Assembly: GCA_964371055.1 (NCBI GenBank)
Contig: CAYJLF010000013.1
Span: forward strand, 101,216-165,215
Direction of reading: 5' to 3'
Origin: CAYJLF01 sp964371055
GTDB taxonomy: Bacteria > Eisenbacteria > RBG-16-71-46 > CAIMUX01
DNA length: 64,000 nt
The notes under the pieces are model-generated. The model was not told the origin of the DNA and ran no database searches. It saw nothing but the letters and a program-made list of their open reading frames with translations. The translations under genes and the position numbers were made by a program. Below, piece after piece: positions 22,729 to 31,168 of the stretch; the first letter of the stretch is position 1; every line of letters starts with the position of its first letter.

Positions 22729-23708
22729 CCACCTCGCTCGTGGCGGTCGAGGGGCTCGTGCTGCGCAACCTCCGCCATGGGGAGACCAGCCGGATCGCCA
22801 CCCTCTTTACGCGTGAACTGGGAAAGGTCGGTGTGATTGCGAAGGGAGCGCGGGTTCCTGCCTCCCCCTTCGGCGCCAGCCTCGAGCTCTTCAGTCACGG
22901 ATCCTTCGTCCTCTACTATCGGCCCGGCCGGGAACTGCAGTTCCTGCGGAGCGGAGCACTCGAACACGAGTTCCGCGGACTGGTGCGGGACCACGATCGT
23001 TATCGCCTGGCCTCGGCCTTGGTCGAGTTTCTCGATTCCGTGCTCACCGGCGAGGAGCCGGCCGGTGAGCTCTTCGACTTCGCGCGGCGAGCCCTCGAAG
23101 TTCTCGCCTCGGCTTCGCGGCCGGCCTTGCCCGAGCTCTTCCGCGGGCTGCAGCTGCGGGTCGTATCGATCCTGGGCTACGCGCCGCGCCTCGACCGGTG
23201 CGCCGCCTGCGGGCGGGACGTACCCCCCGCGGCGCCGGCTCTCGCGACGAACGACGCCCCGGCGGCGACGGAGAAGTGGCTCTTCCTGCCGGCGGAGGGC
23301 GGGATCGCCTGCGCAGACTGTCTCCCGCGCTTCGATCCGGGGGGAACGGGGGTGCTGCTCACGGCCCGGGCTCTCCGCCGGGTGCGGGCGATGGCGCTCG
23401 GATCGGGGCGCCTCCACTCGGCCGAACCGTCCGGCGCGCCGCCGATCGCCCGTGACGGCCTCCTCGCCTCGCCCTCCGGGGATCGCACCGCCGCCCGCGT
23501 CCCGGACGCCGAACCGCCTCCTGCACATTCCGGGCGGATCGAACCGGCGGTGGCGGAGGCCTGGGTCCGGACCCTGGATCGGCTGGTCGAGGAGTACCTT
23601 CGCTATCATCTCGAGTCGTACCGCGGGCTGCGGTCCCTCGCGCCGTCGGGAAACCGGCGTTCCCTCTATCCCGGCTTTACCGTGGACGGGAGGCGGCGAC
23701 CGTGCTAG
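22725..23708 (+). CDS. recO: DNA repair protein RecO
   Basis: 327 residues, longer than the usual 240-260. The N-terminal OB-fold (about 1-80) starts with E-G-L-V-L-R-N-L-R-H-G-E-T-S-R-I-A-T-L-F-T, typical of RecO. The helical C-terminal domain has a zinc finger of two C-x-x-C pairs (C-A-A-C-G near 163 and C-A-D-C around 193). RecO anneals single strands and loads RecA with RecR at gaps. The extra length is a Pro/Ala-rich insertion at about 225-270 of no known role. The ATG at 22725 overlaps the previous stop. Confidence 0.9.
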   Translation: MTTSLVAVEGLVLRNLRHGETSRIATLFTRELGKVGVIAKGARVPASPFGASLELFSHGSFVLYYRPGRELQFLRSGALEHEFRGLVRDHDRYRLASALVEFLDSVLTGEEPAGELFDFARRALEVLASASRPALPELFRGLQLRVVSILGYAPRLDRCAACGRDVPPAAPALATNDAPAATEKWLFLPAEGGIACADCLPRFDPGGTGVLLTARALRRVRAMALGSGRLHSAEPSGAPPIARDGLLASPSGDRTAARVPDAEPPPAHSGRIEPAVAEAWVRTLDRLVEEYLRYHLESYRGLRSLAPSGNRRSLYPGFTVDGRRRPC

Positions 23709-23711
23709 CGT
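23683..23711 (+). promoter_or_regulatory. Predicted pyr operon promoter
   Basis: TGGACG at 23683-23688, a 17-base spacer and TAGCGT at 23706-23711, inside the 3' end of recO and its stop region. Transcription would start near 23718, just before the PyrR-binding hairpin. Confidence 0.5.
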
Positions 23712-23734
23712 CCGCTCGGTTTCTGGCGAGAGAG

Positions 23735-23767
23735 CCTTTAAGCCGGTCCGGCGAGACCGGCAAGGAG
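23735..23767 (+). promoter_or_regulatory. PyrR-binding RNA element in the pyr leader
   Basis: The RNA would fold as CCUU (23735-23738) with AAGG (23762-23765), a UAA bulge on the 5' side, an upper stem GCCGGUC/GACCGGC (23742-23748, 23755-23761) and the hexaloop CGGCGA. The loop fits the PyrR consensus C-N-G-N-G-A closed by UC and G. The lower stem covers the AAGGAG ribosome binding site of the leader ORF at 23773. PyrR with UMP would be expected to stabilise the hairpin and block translation, as proposed for leader-controlled pyr operons. Confidence 0.8.
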
Positions 23768-23772
23768 TGTCG

Positions 23773-23954
23773 ATGCCCCGTCTCGATGAGCCCCGTCTCG
23801 ATGGACCCCGTCTCGATGGGTCCCAGTCTCGATCGGCTCCAGTCTCGATTGAGCCCGGCGCGCCGGTCCGGCCACGGGTCGGCGTTTGTCTCGATCCCCC
23901 ACCCCAGGGCTCTCCGCGATGCCACCCCCACCTCAACCGGGGAGGATTCCGCCC

Positions 23955-23958
<4 letters not shown>
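23773..23958 (+). CDS. Putative pyr leader peptide ORF coupled to pyrR
   Basis: A 61-codon ORF begins at an ATG six bases after AAGGAG (23762-23767) and ends with TGA at 23956-23958, overlapping the TTG start of pyrR (TTGA). The first 17 or so codons are a 15-base repeat reading P-R-L-D-E/G three times; the rest is Pro/Arg-rich with no known domain. Its ribosome binding site lies in the PyrR hairpin, so its translation should be shut off by PyrR and pass that signal to pyrR by coupling. The arrangement resembles the leader peptide proposed for the Thermus pyr operon. Expression is not proved. Confidence 0.6.
23776..23852 (+). repeat. 15-base tandem repeat in the pyr leader
   Basis: Five head-to-tail copies based on CCCCGTCTCGATGGA. 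The first three are nearly identical (23776-23790, 23791-23805, 23806-23820); the last two are 16-base variants with CCAGTCTCGAT. The 15-base units keep the leader ORF in frame. Confidence 0.85.
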
Positions 23959-24502
<544 letters not shown>

Positions 24503-24506
<4 letters not shown>

Positions 24507-25438
24507 TCTTCCGCCGACGGCACCTGTTGGGGCTGCAGGATCTCTCCCGCGAGGAGATCCTGCACGTGCTCGATACCGCCCGCACGTTCCGCGAGGTGCT
24601 CGACCGTCCGATCAAGAAGGTGCCTAGCCTGCGTGGCGTCACGGTCTGCAACGCCTTCTATGAACCCTCCACGCGGACCAGGCTCTCGTTCGAGCTCGCG
24701 GCCAAGCGGCTCTCCGCCGACACGCTCTCCTTCTCGACCAGCGGCTCCTCGGTCAGCAAGGGCGAGACCCTCATCGACACCATCCGCAACATCGAGGCGA
24801 TGAAGGTCGACATGGTGGTGCTTCGCCACTCCTCGTCCGGGGCGGCCCAGTACCTCGCGGGGAGAGTCAAGGCGCGCGTCATCAACGCCGGCGACGGCTT
24901 CCACGAGCACCCGACCCAGGGCCTCCTCGACCTTTACACGATCCGGGAGCGCTTCCCGCAGCTCGAAGGGCTCCGGGTGACGATCGTGGGAGACATCGCC
25001 CACAGCCGGGTCGCTCGCAGCAACATCTGGGCACTCTCGAAGCTCGGCGTGCGCGTGACGGTCGTCGGGCCTCGGACTCTGCTGCCGATCGGGCTCGAGC
25101 GGACGGGGGTCCGGGTCACCGACCGACTGGAAGAGGGGGTCGACGGCGCCCAGGTCGTCATGGTCCTCCGCCTGCAGCTCGAGCGGATGAAGGGCGGCTT
25201 CCTTCCCTCGTTGCGGGAATACGCCCGCACGTTTGGAATCAACGCCGAACTGCTGCGCAAGGCGGGGCGGCCTTTGGTCATGCACCCGGGACCGATGAAC
25301 CGGGGAGTGGAGATCGATCCCGAAGTGGCTGATGGACCCGACTCCGTCATTCTCGACCAGGTGGCGAACGGAGTCGCGGTGCGCATGGCGGTCCTCTTCC
25401 TGGTCTGGGGCGGAACGGAGATCGAGGCGGCGGCCTGA
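24503..25438 (+). CDS. pyrB: Aspartate carbamoyltransferase catalytic subunit
   Basis: 311 residues. Condenses carbamoyl phosphate and aspartate in the second step of UMP synthesis. Carbamoyl-phosphate motif S-T-R-T-R at 56-60, then H-P-T-Q-G-L-L-D and the C-terminal H-P-G-P-M-N-R. No regulatory subunit gene (pyrI) is in the operon. It overlaps pyrR by 4 bases; pyrC follows 24 bases later. Confidence 0.97.
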
Positions 25439-25462
25439 GGGCCGGACGCCGGGCAGGGAGGA

Positions 25463-26836
25463 ATGATGGTTCCGATGGAATCCGCCGATCCCGCCGTCGC
25501 CTGGAATGCGGCGCGGTCATTTCTGCTGCGCAATCTGCGGATCGTGGACCCGGCGGGGGAGCGCCGGGGTAGCTGTGACCTGTGGATCAAGGATGGCATC
25601 CTCGAGGCGATGGCTCCGGGACTGCCGGCCGACGGCGCCGTCGCGGTCGACTTCGACGGCGCCGTCGCGATGCCGGGTCTCTTCGACATGCACGTCCACC
25701 TGCGGGAGCCCGGCGCCGAGGACTCCGAAACGATCGCCACCGGGGCGCTTGCCGCGGCCCGTGGAGGGTTCACTGGTGTGGCCTGCATGGCCAACACGCC
25801 GGTGCGGATCGATCGGCGGGCGGTCGTCGATCTCGTCCTGGCGCGGGCCCGCGAGGCGTGCGGCACCCGGATCCATCCGGTCGGGGCGATCACGAAGAAC
25901 CTCGAGGGCAAAGAGCTGACCGAGATGGCCGAGCTGAAGGAAGCGGGAGCGGTGGCCGTCTCGGACGACGGGTACTGGGTCCAGAGCAGCGAGGTCATGC
26001 GCCGCGGGATGGAGTACGCGGCGATGGTGGGGCTTCCGGTGCTCTCCCACTGCGAGGATCCGAGCCTGCGAACCAACGGTGTCATGCACGAGGGGTACGT
26101 TTCGACCATTCTCGGGCTGCGCGGGATTCCCTCCGCGAGCGAGGAAATCGCCGTGGCTCGCGATGTCGCCCTCTGCGAACTGACGCGCGCGCCGCTGCAC
26201 ATCTGCCATGTCAGCACGGCCGGCAGCGTGGAACTGATCCGGCGAGCCCGGGAAAAGGGGTTGCCGCTCACCGCCGAGACCGCGCCGCACTACCTCGTGC
26301 TGACCGACGACGCGCTCCTCGGATACGAGACCTGCTACAAGATGAACCCGCCGCTGCGGACGGCTTCCGACGTGGCGGCCCTGCGCGCGGGGGTGAAGGA
26401 CGGCACGATCGACGCGATTGCCACCGACCACGCGCCCCATGCGCCGGTCTACAAGGACGTCGAGCTGGACCAGGCCCCGTTCGGCGTCATCGGTCTCGAG
26501 ACGAGCTTCGGCATCACCTACCGCGCCATGGTGACCGAGGCGGGGATGAAGCTGGAGGACCTCGTGCATCGCATGGCGGTCGCGCCGCGCCGGATCCTCG
26601 GCCAGCCTGGAGGGAGGCTGGAACTGGGCCAGCCGGCCGATCTCACGATCATCGATCTGAAGTGGGAATGGACGGTCGATCCCGGCCGGTTCGCCTCGCT
26701 CAGTCGCAATTGCCCCTTCTCGGGACAGGCCCTCAAGGGGAAGGTGCTGTTGACCGTGGCGGGAGGAAAGGTCACCCACGCGGCGGTCGCGCTGCCCGTG
26801 GCCGGCGCCCGCACCCCAACGGGCGGATCGGCCTGA
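25463..26836 (+). CDS. pyrC: Dihydroorotase (class I)
   Basis: 457 residues. Cyclises carbamoyl aspartate to dihydroorotate. Metal-binding H-x-H is His77 and His79 in D-M-H-V-H-L-R-E-P-G, and later ligands occur in L-S-H-C-E-D, H-I-C-H-V-S-T and A-T-D-H-A-P-H. The ATG at 25463 follows AGGGAGGA; a second ATG at 25466 is equally possible. Class I dihydroorotases often associate with the carbamoyltransferase, in keeping with the neighbour pyrB. The C-terminus is a little longer than in most relatives. Confidence 0.96.
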   Translation: MMVPMESADPAVAWNAARSFLLRNLRIVDPAGERRGSCDLWIKDGILEAMAPGLPADGAVAVDFDGAVAMPGLFDMHVHLREPGAEDSETIATGALAAARGGFTGVACMANTPVRIDRRAVVDLVLARAREACGTRIHPVGAITKNLEGKELTEMAELKEAGAVAVSDDGYWVQSSEVMRRGMEYAAMVGLPVLSHCEDPSLRTNGVMHEGYVSTILGLRGIPSASEEIAVARDVALCELTRAPLHICHVSTAGSVELIRRAREKGLPLTAETAPHYLVLTDDALLGYETCYKMNPPLRTASDVAALRAGVKDGTIDAIATDHAPHAPVYKDVELDQAPFGVIGLETSFGITYRAMVTEAGMKLEDLVHRMAVAPRRILGQPGGRLELGQPADLTIIDLKWEWTVDPGRFASLSRNCPFSGQALKGKVLLTVAGGKVTHAAVALPVAGARTPTGGSA

Positions 26837-26847
26837 GGAGGAGAGGT

Positions 26848-28572
26848 ATGCGCTCGCGCGCCGCTCTGATCCTGCTGGTGTCGCTGCTGGGAACGGCGGG
26901 TTGCGCCTACTACAACACGTTCTACCTGGCGAAGAAGTACTACGCGCAGGCCGAGCGTCTCGCGAACGCGGGCGGATCGGACAAGCTGCCGCCCGAGGCG
27001 CAGCGGAAGTACGAGGAGTCGATCCGCCAGTCCGGCAAGGTCCTCAAATATCATCCGGACAGCCGCTGGGTCGACGACGCGCTCTATCTCATGGGCGCGG
27101 CTCTCTACGGCAAGCGTGACTACGAGGAGGCGCTGCGCAAGTTCGACGAGCTTGTCGCGGGCCATCCCGACTCGCGGTTCGTGCCGCTGGCGCTTTATCA
27201 GAGCGGGCTGTGCCACTACCAGCGGCGGGCCTATGAACAGATGGACGGCTACTTTCGCCGCGTGCTCGAGGGATACCCGAAGTTCGAGCGCCGGGACGAC
27301 ATCCTCTACACCCAGGGCATGGCCGCCGACCAGCGCCGTGAACGGACCGAAGCGATCCGCCGCTATTCCGAGCTCGTGACGGAGTATCCCCGCAGTCGCC
27401 GGGCCCAGGACGCGCTGCTGCGGATCGGCGATCTCTACTTCGACGCCGGATCGGTCGACAGCGCGCTCGCCAGCTATGATCAGCTGGCGCGGCTGTCGTC
27501 CGAGGAAGAGACCTGGCGGACGGCCCGGATCAAGTCGGCCGATGCCCTCGTGAGAAGCGGACGTCCCGACGAGGCGGTGGACCGCCTGGATGAACTCCTG
27601 CCCCAGGACGATCCGACCCAGGCGCGACAGGGGGATAACGGTCCTCCCCAGGTCTATCTCGCCCTGGCCCGGGCTCACAACGCCGCCGGACGCCACGACC
27701 GGGCGCTGGCGTCGCTCCGCACGGTCACGGACAAGTACCGGGCGTCGAGCTTTACGGCGGAGGCGCAGTTCCAGATCGGTTACACCTACGAAGCGTATCT
27801 CGACTCCGTCGATGCGGCGCGGCGGGCCTACGACGAGGTGGGGCGACTGGGTGGCACCTCGGTCTTTCGGGATCAGGCGACCACCCGCTCGCGCAACCTG
27901 GTGCAGTTGCAGAATCTCTCGACGCAGGCCCGGGATGACTCCACGAGCGGCGATGAGTCCTCGGCCGATGCTCTCTTGCGCATCGCCGAGCTTCAGCTCT
28001 TTTCGCAGAGCCGCCTGCCCGAGGCGGCCGCGTCGTACCGCCGGGTGATCGCCGAGTACCCACAGAGCCGGTCCGCTCCCCGCGCCGCCTACGCCCTGGC
28101 GTGGATTCAGCTCCGGCGGGAAGAGGGAAAGCGTGACAGCGCCCTCGCCCGTCTGGCCGAACTCGTCCACCTCTATCCCAGTTCGCCCGTCGCGCGGGGT
28201 GCGATCGACCTGCTCGCGGCGGAGGGCGCGGACACGACCGGACTGGCGGCGCAACTGGTCGAGCCGGCGCCGGAGCCGTTGCCCGAACCGGCTCCCGAGG
28301 CTGCCCCGACGTCGGGGGCCGCGGGTCCCACCAGCCCCGCCGGCGCGCCCGCCCCGTCGTCTCCATCGTCGCCCCTGACTCCGGGTGAGCCCGACTCGCT
28401 GGGCCCCCCTTCGCGGGAGGCCACCTTTGACTCCACCGGGCGGGCGGGGATCGCGCCGGTCTCGCCCGAGGCTCCGCCCGGCGCGCCGGCGGACTCGATT
28501 CTCACCGTCGAGTCGGCTGATTCAGCCAGATCGACTCCCCCGACCCCTGATCCTCCGCCGAGGGAGCCATGA
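26848..28572 (+). CDS. TPR-repeat outer-membrane lipoprotein within the pyr operon
   Basis: 574 residues. A type II signal peptide ends in the lipobox G-T-A-G-C, then Y-Y-N-T-F-Y-L-A-K-K-Y-Y, a form seen in lipoproteins of FCB-type bacteria. Residues about 55-460 are TPR-like repeats (Y-x-x-x-L-x-x-Y-P-x-S-x-x), as in BamD/YbgF. The C-terminal 110 residues are Pro/Ala/Ser-rich and low-complexity. It should lie in the outer membrane facing the periplasm. Its place between pyrC and pyrK, with an ATGA overlap onto pyrK, has no obvious metabolic reason. RBS GGAGGAGAGG precedes the ATG at 26848. Confidence 0.82.
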   Translation: MRSRAALILLVSLLGTAGCAYYNTFYLAKKYYAQAERLANAGGSDKLPPEAQRKYEESIRQSGKVLKYHPDSRWVDDALYLMGAALYGKRDYEEALRKFDELVAGHPDSRFVPLALYQSGLCHYQRRAYEQMDGYFRRVLEGYPKFERRDDILYTQGMAADQRRERTEAIRRYSELVTEYPRSRRAQDALLRIGDLYFDAGSVDSALASYDQLARLSSEEETWRTARIKSADALVRSGRPDEAVDRLDELLPQDDPTQARQGDNGPPQVYLALARAHNAAGRHDRALASLRTVTDKYRASSFTAEAQFQIGYTYEAYLDSVDAARRAYDEVGRLGGTSVFRDQATTRSRNLVQLQNLSTQARDDSTSGDESSADALLRIAELQLFSQSRLPEAAASYRRVIAEYPQSRSAPRAAYALAWIQLRREEGKRDSALARLAELVHLYPSSPVARGAIDLLAAEGADTTGLAAQLVEPAPEPLPEPAPEAAPTSGAAGPTSPAGAPAPSSPSSPLTPGEPDSLGPPSREATFDSTGRAGIAPVSPEAPPGAPADSILTVESADSARSTPPTPDPPPREP

Positions 28573-29444
28573 TCTCCGGGCCCCGCCCGTCCGATCCCCG
28601 GTCGGCGACCGCCCTGGTCGTCGAGAATCGCCCCGTGGTGGAGGGGATCCATGAGATCGTTCTGCGCGTGCCGATCCCGTGGGGGCCTGCCCAGGCCGGG
28701 CAGTTCGTGCAGCTCCACTGTCCGCCGCGGGAGTCGTTCGGCCTGCCGCGGCCGTTCAGCCTCGCCGATTGCCGCCTCGACCACGCCGAAGCGGTGTTGT
28801 CCATCGTCTACGGCGTCGTCGGGGCGCGCACGCGAGGGCTCGCGCGGATGCGCGCCGGCGAATCGATCGATCTGGTCGGGCCGCTCGGGCGGCCGTTCAC
28901 GCGCCTCCCCGGCCGTCGCCCTGTGCTCGTCGGAGGGGGGCGCGGCATCGCGCCGATCCTCATGCTGGCGCGGCAGTGGTCTGCGCCCCGGGCCGACGAC
29001 GCGATCGACGCGGCTCCGCCGCCGCCTTTCATGATCTACGGAGCACGCTCCGCCTCGATGCTCGTCCCGGTCGATGCGGCGCCGTGTCCCCTCCGGATCA
29101 CCACGGACGACGGCAGCGCCGGGTTTGCCGGCAGCGTCCTCGATCTGCTCGAACAACTGGCCCGAACGGGGGAGTTGGTTCCGGCGCGCGACGCCATCCA
29201 CGCCTGCGGTCCCAACGTGATGCTGGCGGCGTTGTCTCGCTGGTGCGAGCCGCGCGGCATCCCGTGCCAGGTGTCGCTGGAGACGCACTTCGGCTGCGGC
29301 ATGGGGATCTGCGCCGGCTGCGCGATCCCGCTCCGCGCGGGAACGCGCGAAGCGTCGACCGCCTTCGATCGCTTCGTCTTCGCCTGCCGCGAGGGGCCGG
29401 TCTTCGACGCCGCGCAGGTCGAGTGGGAGGGGGTCCACGAATGA
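28569..29444 (+). CDS. pyrK: Dihydroorotate dehydrogenase electron-transfer subunit PyrK
   Basis: 291 residues. A ferredoxin-reductase-type FAD domain (about 15-110, R-P-F-S-L-A) and NAD domain (V-G-G-G-R-G-I-A-P) are followed by a [2Fe-2S] cluster site. Its ligands are Cys243, Cys248, Cys251 and Cys273. PyrK passes electrons from PyrD to NAD+. The last two Cys are further apart than in the classic protein, but the context leaves little doubt. It is coupled at both ends by 4-base overlaps (TPR lipoprotein and pyrD). Confidence 0.93.
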   Translation: MISGPRPSDPRSATALVVENRPVVEGIHEIVLRVPIPWGPAQAGQFVQLHCPPRESFGLPRPFSLADCRLDHAEAVLSIVYGVVGARTRGLARMRAGESIDLVGPLGRPFTRLPGRRPVLVGGGRGIAPILMLARQWSAPRADDAIDAAPPPPFMIYGARSASMLVPVDAAPCPLRITTDDGSAGFAGSVLDLLEQLARTGELVPARDAIHACGPNVMLAALSRWCEPRGIPCQVSLETHFGCGMGICAGCAIPLRAGTREASTAFDRFVFACREGPVFDAAQVEWEGVHE

Positions 29445-30364
29445 GCCGGCCGTCCCTCGAGGTGCGCCTCGGTCCGCTCACCCTCGCCAACCCGGTCCTG
29501 ACCGCTTCGGGAACCTTCGGCTACGGTGACGAGGAGCCGACCCTCACGCAGGCGCGGAGGCTGGGCGGGATCGTGACCAAGACCGTCACGCTGGAGCCGC
29601 GCGCCGGGAATGCGCCGCCCCGGATCTGGGAGACGCCCGCGGGGATGATCAACTCGATCGGTCTCCAGAATGTCGGCGTCGAGCACTTCCGGCGTGAAAA
29701 ACTGCCAAAGCTGGCCGCGCTCGGTCCGCCGATCATCGTCTCCGTCGGCGGCCGGCGCGCCGAGGAGTTCGTCGAGACGGTCCGGATCCTCGAGGATGCG
29801 CCCGGGATTGCCGCCTACGAACTGAATGTCTCCTGCCCCAATGTCAAGGAGGGCGGGCTGGAGTTCTGCCAGGTCCCCTCGGCCGCGGCGGGCGTGATCG
29901 CCGAGGTGCGCGCCCTGACCCGGCGGCCGATCTGGGCCAAACTCAGCCCGAATGTGACCAGGATCGGCGAAGTGGCCGCGGCGGTGGAGGAGGCGGGGGC
30001 GGACGGGATCTCCGCAATCAACACCTTCGTTGCCATGTGCGTCGATCCTCGCACGCGCCGGAGCCGCCTCTCGATGCCGACCGGCGGGCTCTCGGGACCG
30101 GCGATCCGCCCGCTGGCGGTCGCGCGCGTCCGCGAGGTGGCGCAGCGAGTCACGATTCCCGTGATCGGCATCGGGGGGATTGCGACGACGGAGGATGCAC
30201 TCGAGTTCCTCATCGTTGGTGCGTCGGCCGTGCAGATCGGGACGGCGAGCTTCCGCGATCCACAGGCGGGGGCGAACGTGGTGGATGGGCTGACCCGCTT
30301 TCTGGAAGAGGAGCGGCTCGGTTCCGTGAACGAGTTGATCGGCAGCTATCGGGAGGCTGGATGA
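29441..30364 (+). CDS. pyrD: Dihydroorotate dehydrogenase, class 1B catalytic subunit
   Basis: 307 residues; oxidises dihydroorotate to orotate, with FMN. The catalytic Cys is in the loop N-V-S-C-P-N-V-K-E-G-G. Other marks are T-K-T-V-T-L-E-P-R, the M-I-N-S-I-G-L-Q-N segment and I-G-I-G-G-I. Pairing with pyrK defines the NAD-linked class 1B enzyme, which is soluble. The start ATG overlaps the pyrK stop; pyrF overlaps its stop. Confidence 0.96.
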   Translation: MSRPSLEVRLGPLTLANPVLTASGTFGYGDEEPTLTQARRLGGIVTKTVTLEPRAGNAPPRIWETPAGMINSIGLQNVGVEHFRREKLPKLAALGPPIIVSVGGRRAEEFVETVRILEDAPGIAAYELNVSCPNVKEGGLEFCQVPSAAAGVIAEVRALTRRPIWAKLSPNVTRIGEVAAAVEEAGADGISAINTFVAMCVDPRTRRSRLSMPTGGLSGPAIRPLAVARVREVAQRVTIPVIGIGGIATTEDALEFLIVGASAVQIGTASFRDPQAGANVVDGLTRFLEEERLGSVNELIGSYREAG

Positions 30365-31101
30365 CAGGTCAGGAGTCGCAGGATACAAGGCGCGTCGGCC
30401 CCGCCCGGCCGCGCACACCTCGGGAGCGTCTGATCGTCGCGCTCGACTACCAGGCTCGCGATGAGGCCTTGCGGCTGGTCGATCGACTCGGGGACGAGGT
30501 CCTCTGGTACAAGGTCGGGATGGAGCTGTTCTACGCGGAGGGGCGCGTGCTGCTCGATGAGCTGGCCGGACGCGGACGTCGGATCTTCCTCGATCTCAAG
30601 CTGCACGACATCCCCAACACGATGGCGATGGCGCTGCGCAGTCTTTCGCGCCTGCCGGCCGAACTGATCACGATCCACGTGCCGGCCGGACCGGAGGCCT
30701 TGCGGGCCTGCCGCGAGGAGATCGAGCGCGCCGTCGAACTCGGGCGTCCGGCCGCCGGACTCCTGGGTGTCACCCGGCTGACCAGCCTGCCGCCTCCCGA
30801 TCCGGCCGATCCCTGGCGGGATGTCGAGGAACTGGCCGGCCTCGCCGCGCGCGCCGGGCTCTTCGGTTGGATCGCACCGGTCGAGGCGGGCCCCCGGCTG
30901 CGGGCGGCGCACGGGGATGGTCCGGCGCTGGTCTGTCCCGGCATCCGCCTGCCGGAACACGGGAAGCAGGACCAGGTGGCCGTGGGCACTCCGGAAGCGG
31001 CCCGGCGCGGCGGAGCCGACTGGATTGTGGTCGGGAGGCCGATCACCCGCGCCGATGATCCGGTCGAGGCCGCGAAGGAGATTCAGCGGCGCCTCGGTTG
31101 A
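30361..31101 (+). CDS. pyrF: Orotidine-5'-phosphate decarboxylase
   Basis: 246 residues; makes UMP from OMP, the last step. Starts at the ATG at 30361 overlapping the pyrD stop. The catalytic motif is D-L-K-L-H-D-I-P-N-T, and the phosphate-binding end is V-V-G-R-P-I-T. The first 20 residues are an extra polar tail. pyrE and the carbamoyl-phosphate synthase genes are not in this window. Confidence 0.95.
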   Translation: MTGQESQDTRRVGPARPRTPRERLIVALDYQARDEALRLVDRLGDEVLWYKVGMELFYAEGRVLLDELAGRGRRIFLDLKLHDIPNTMAMALRSLSRLPAELITIHVPAGPEALRACREEIERAVELGRPAAGLLGVTRLTSLPPPDPADPWRDVEELAGLAARAGLFGWIAPVEAGPRLRAAHGDGPALVCPGIRLPEHGKQDQVAVGTPEAARRGGADWIVVGRPITRADDPVEAAKEIQRRLG

Positions 31102-31127
31102 CCCGGGACGTCCCGGAATCGTACGCT
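31098..31127 (+). promoter_or_regulatory. Predicted promoter of the nucleotide-sugar operon with a palindrome in its spacer
   Basis: TTGACC at 31098-31103, an 18-base spacer and TACGCT at 31122-31127, over the pyrF stop. The palindrome CCGGGACGTCCCGG at 31103-31116 begins at the last base of the -35 element and fills the first 13 bases of the spacer. It could be an operator or a weak stem ending the pyr transcript. Confidence 0.55.
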
Positions 31128-31168
31128 CAGGCGGATTTTCGGCGGATGGGAGCTGGGGGAGGTACGGA

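Noticed and set aside
23776..23852. CRISPR array
   Set aside because: Units are 15 bases, directly adjacent and without spacers; no cas gene is near.
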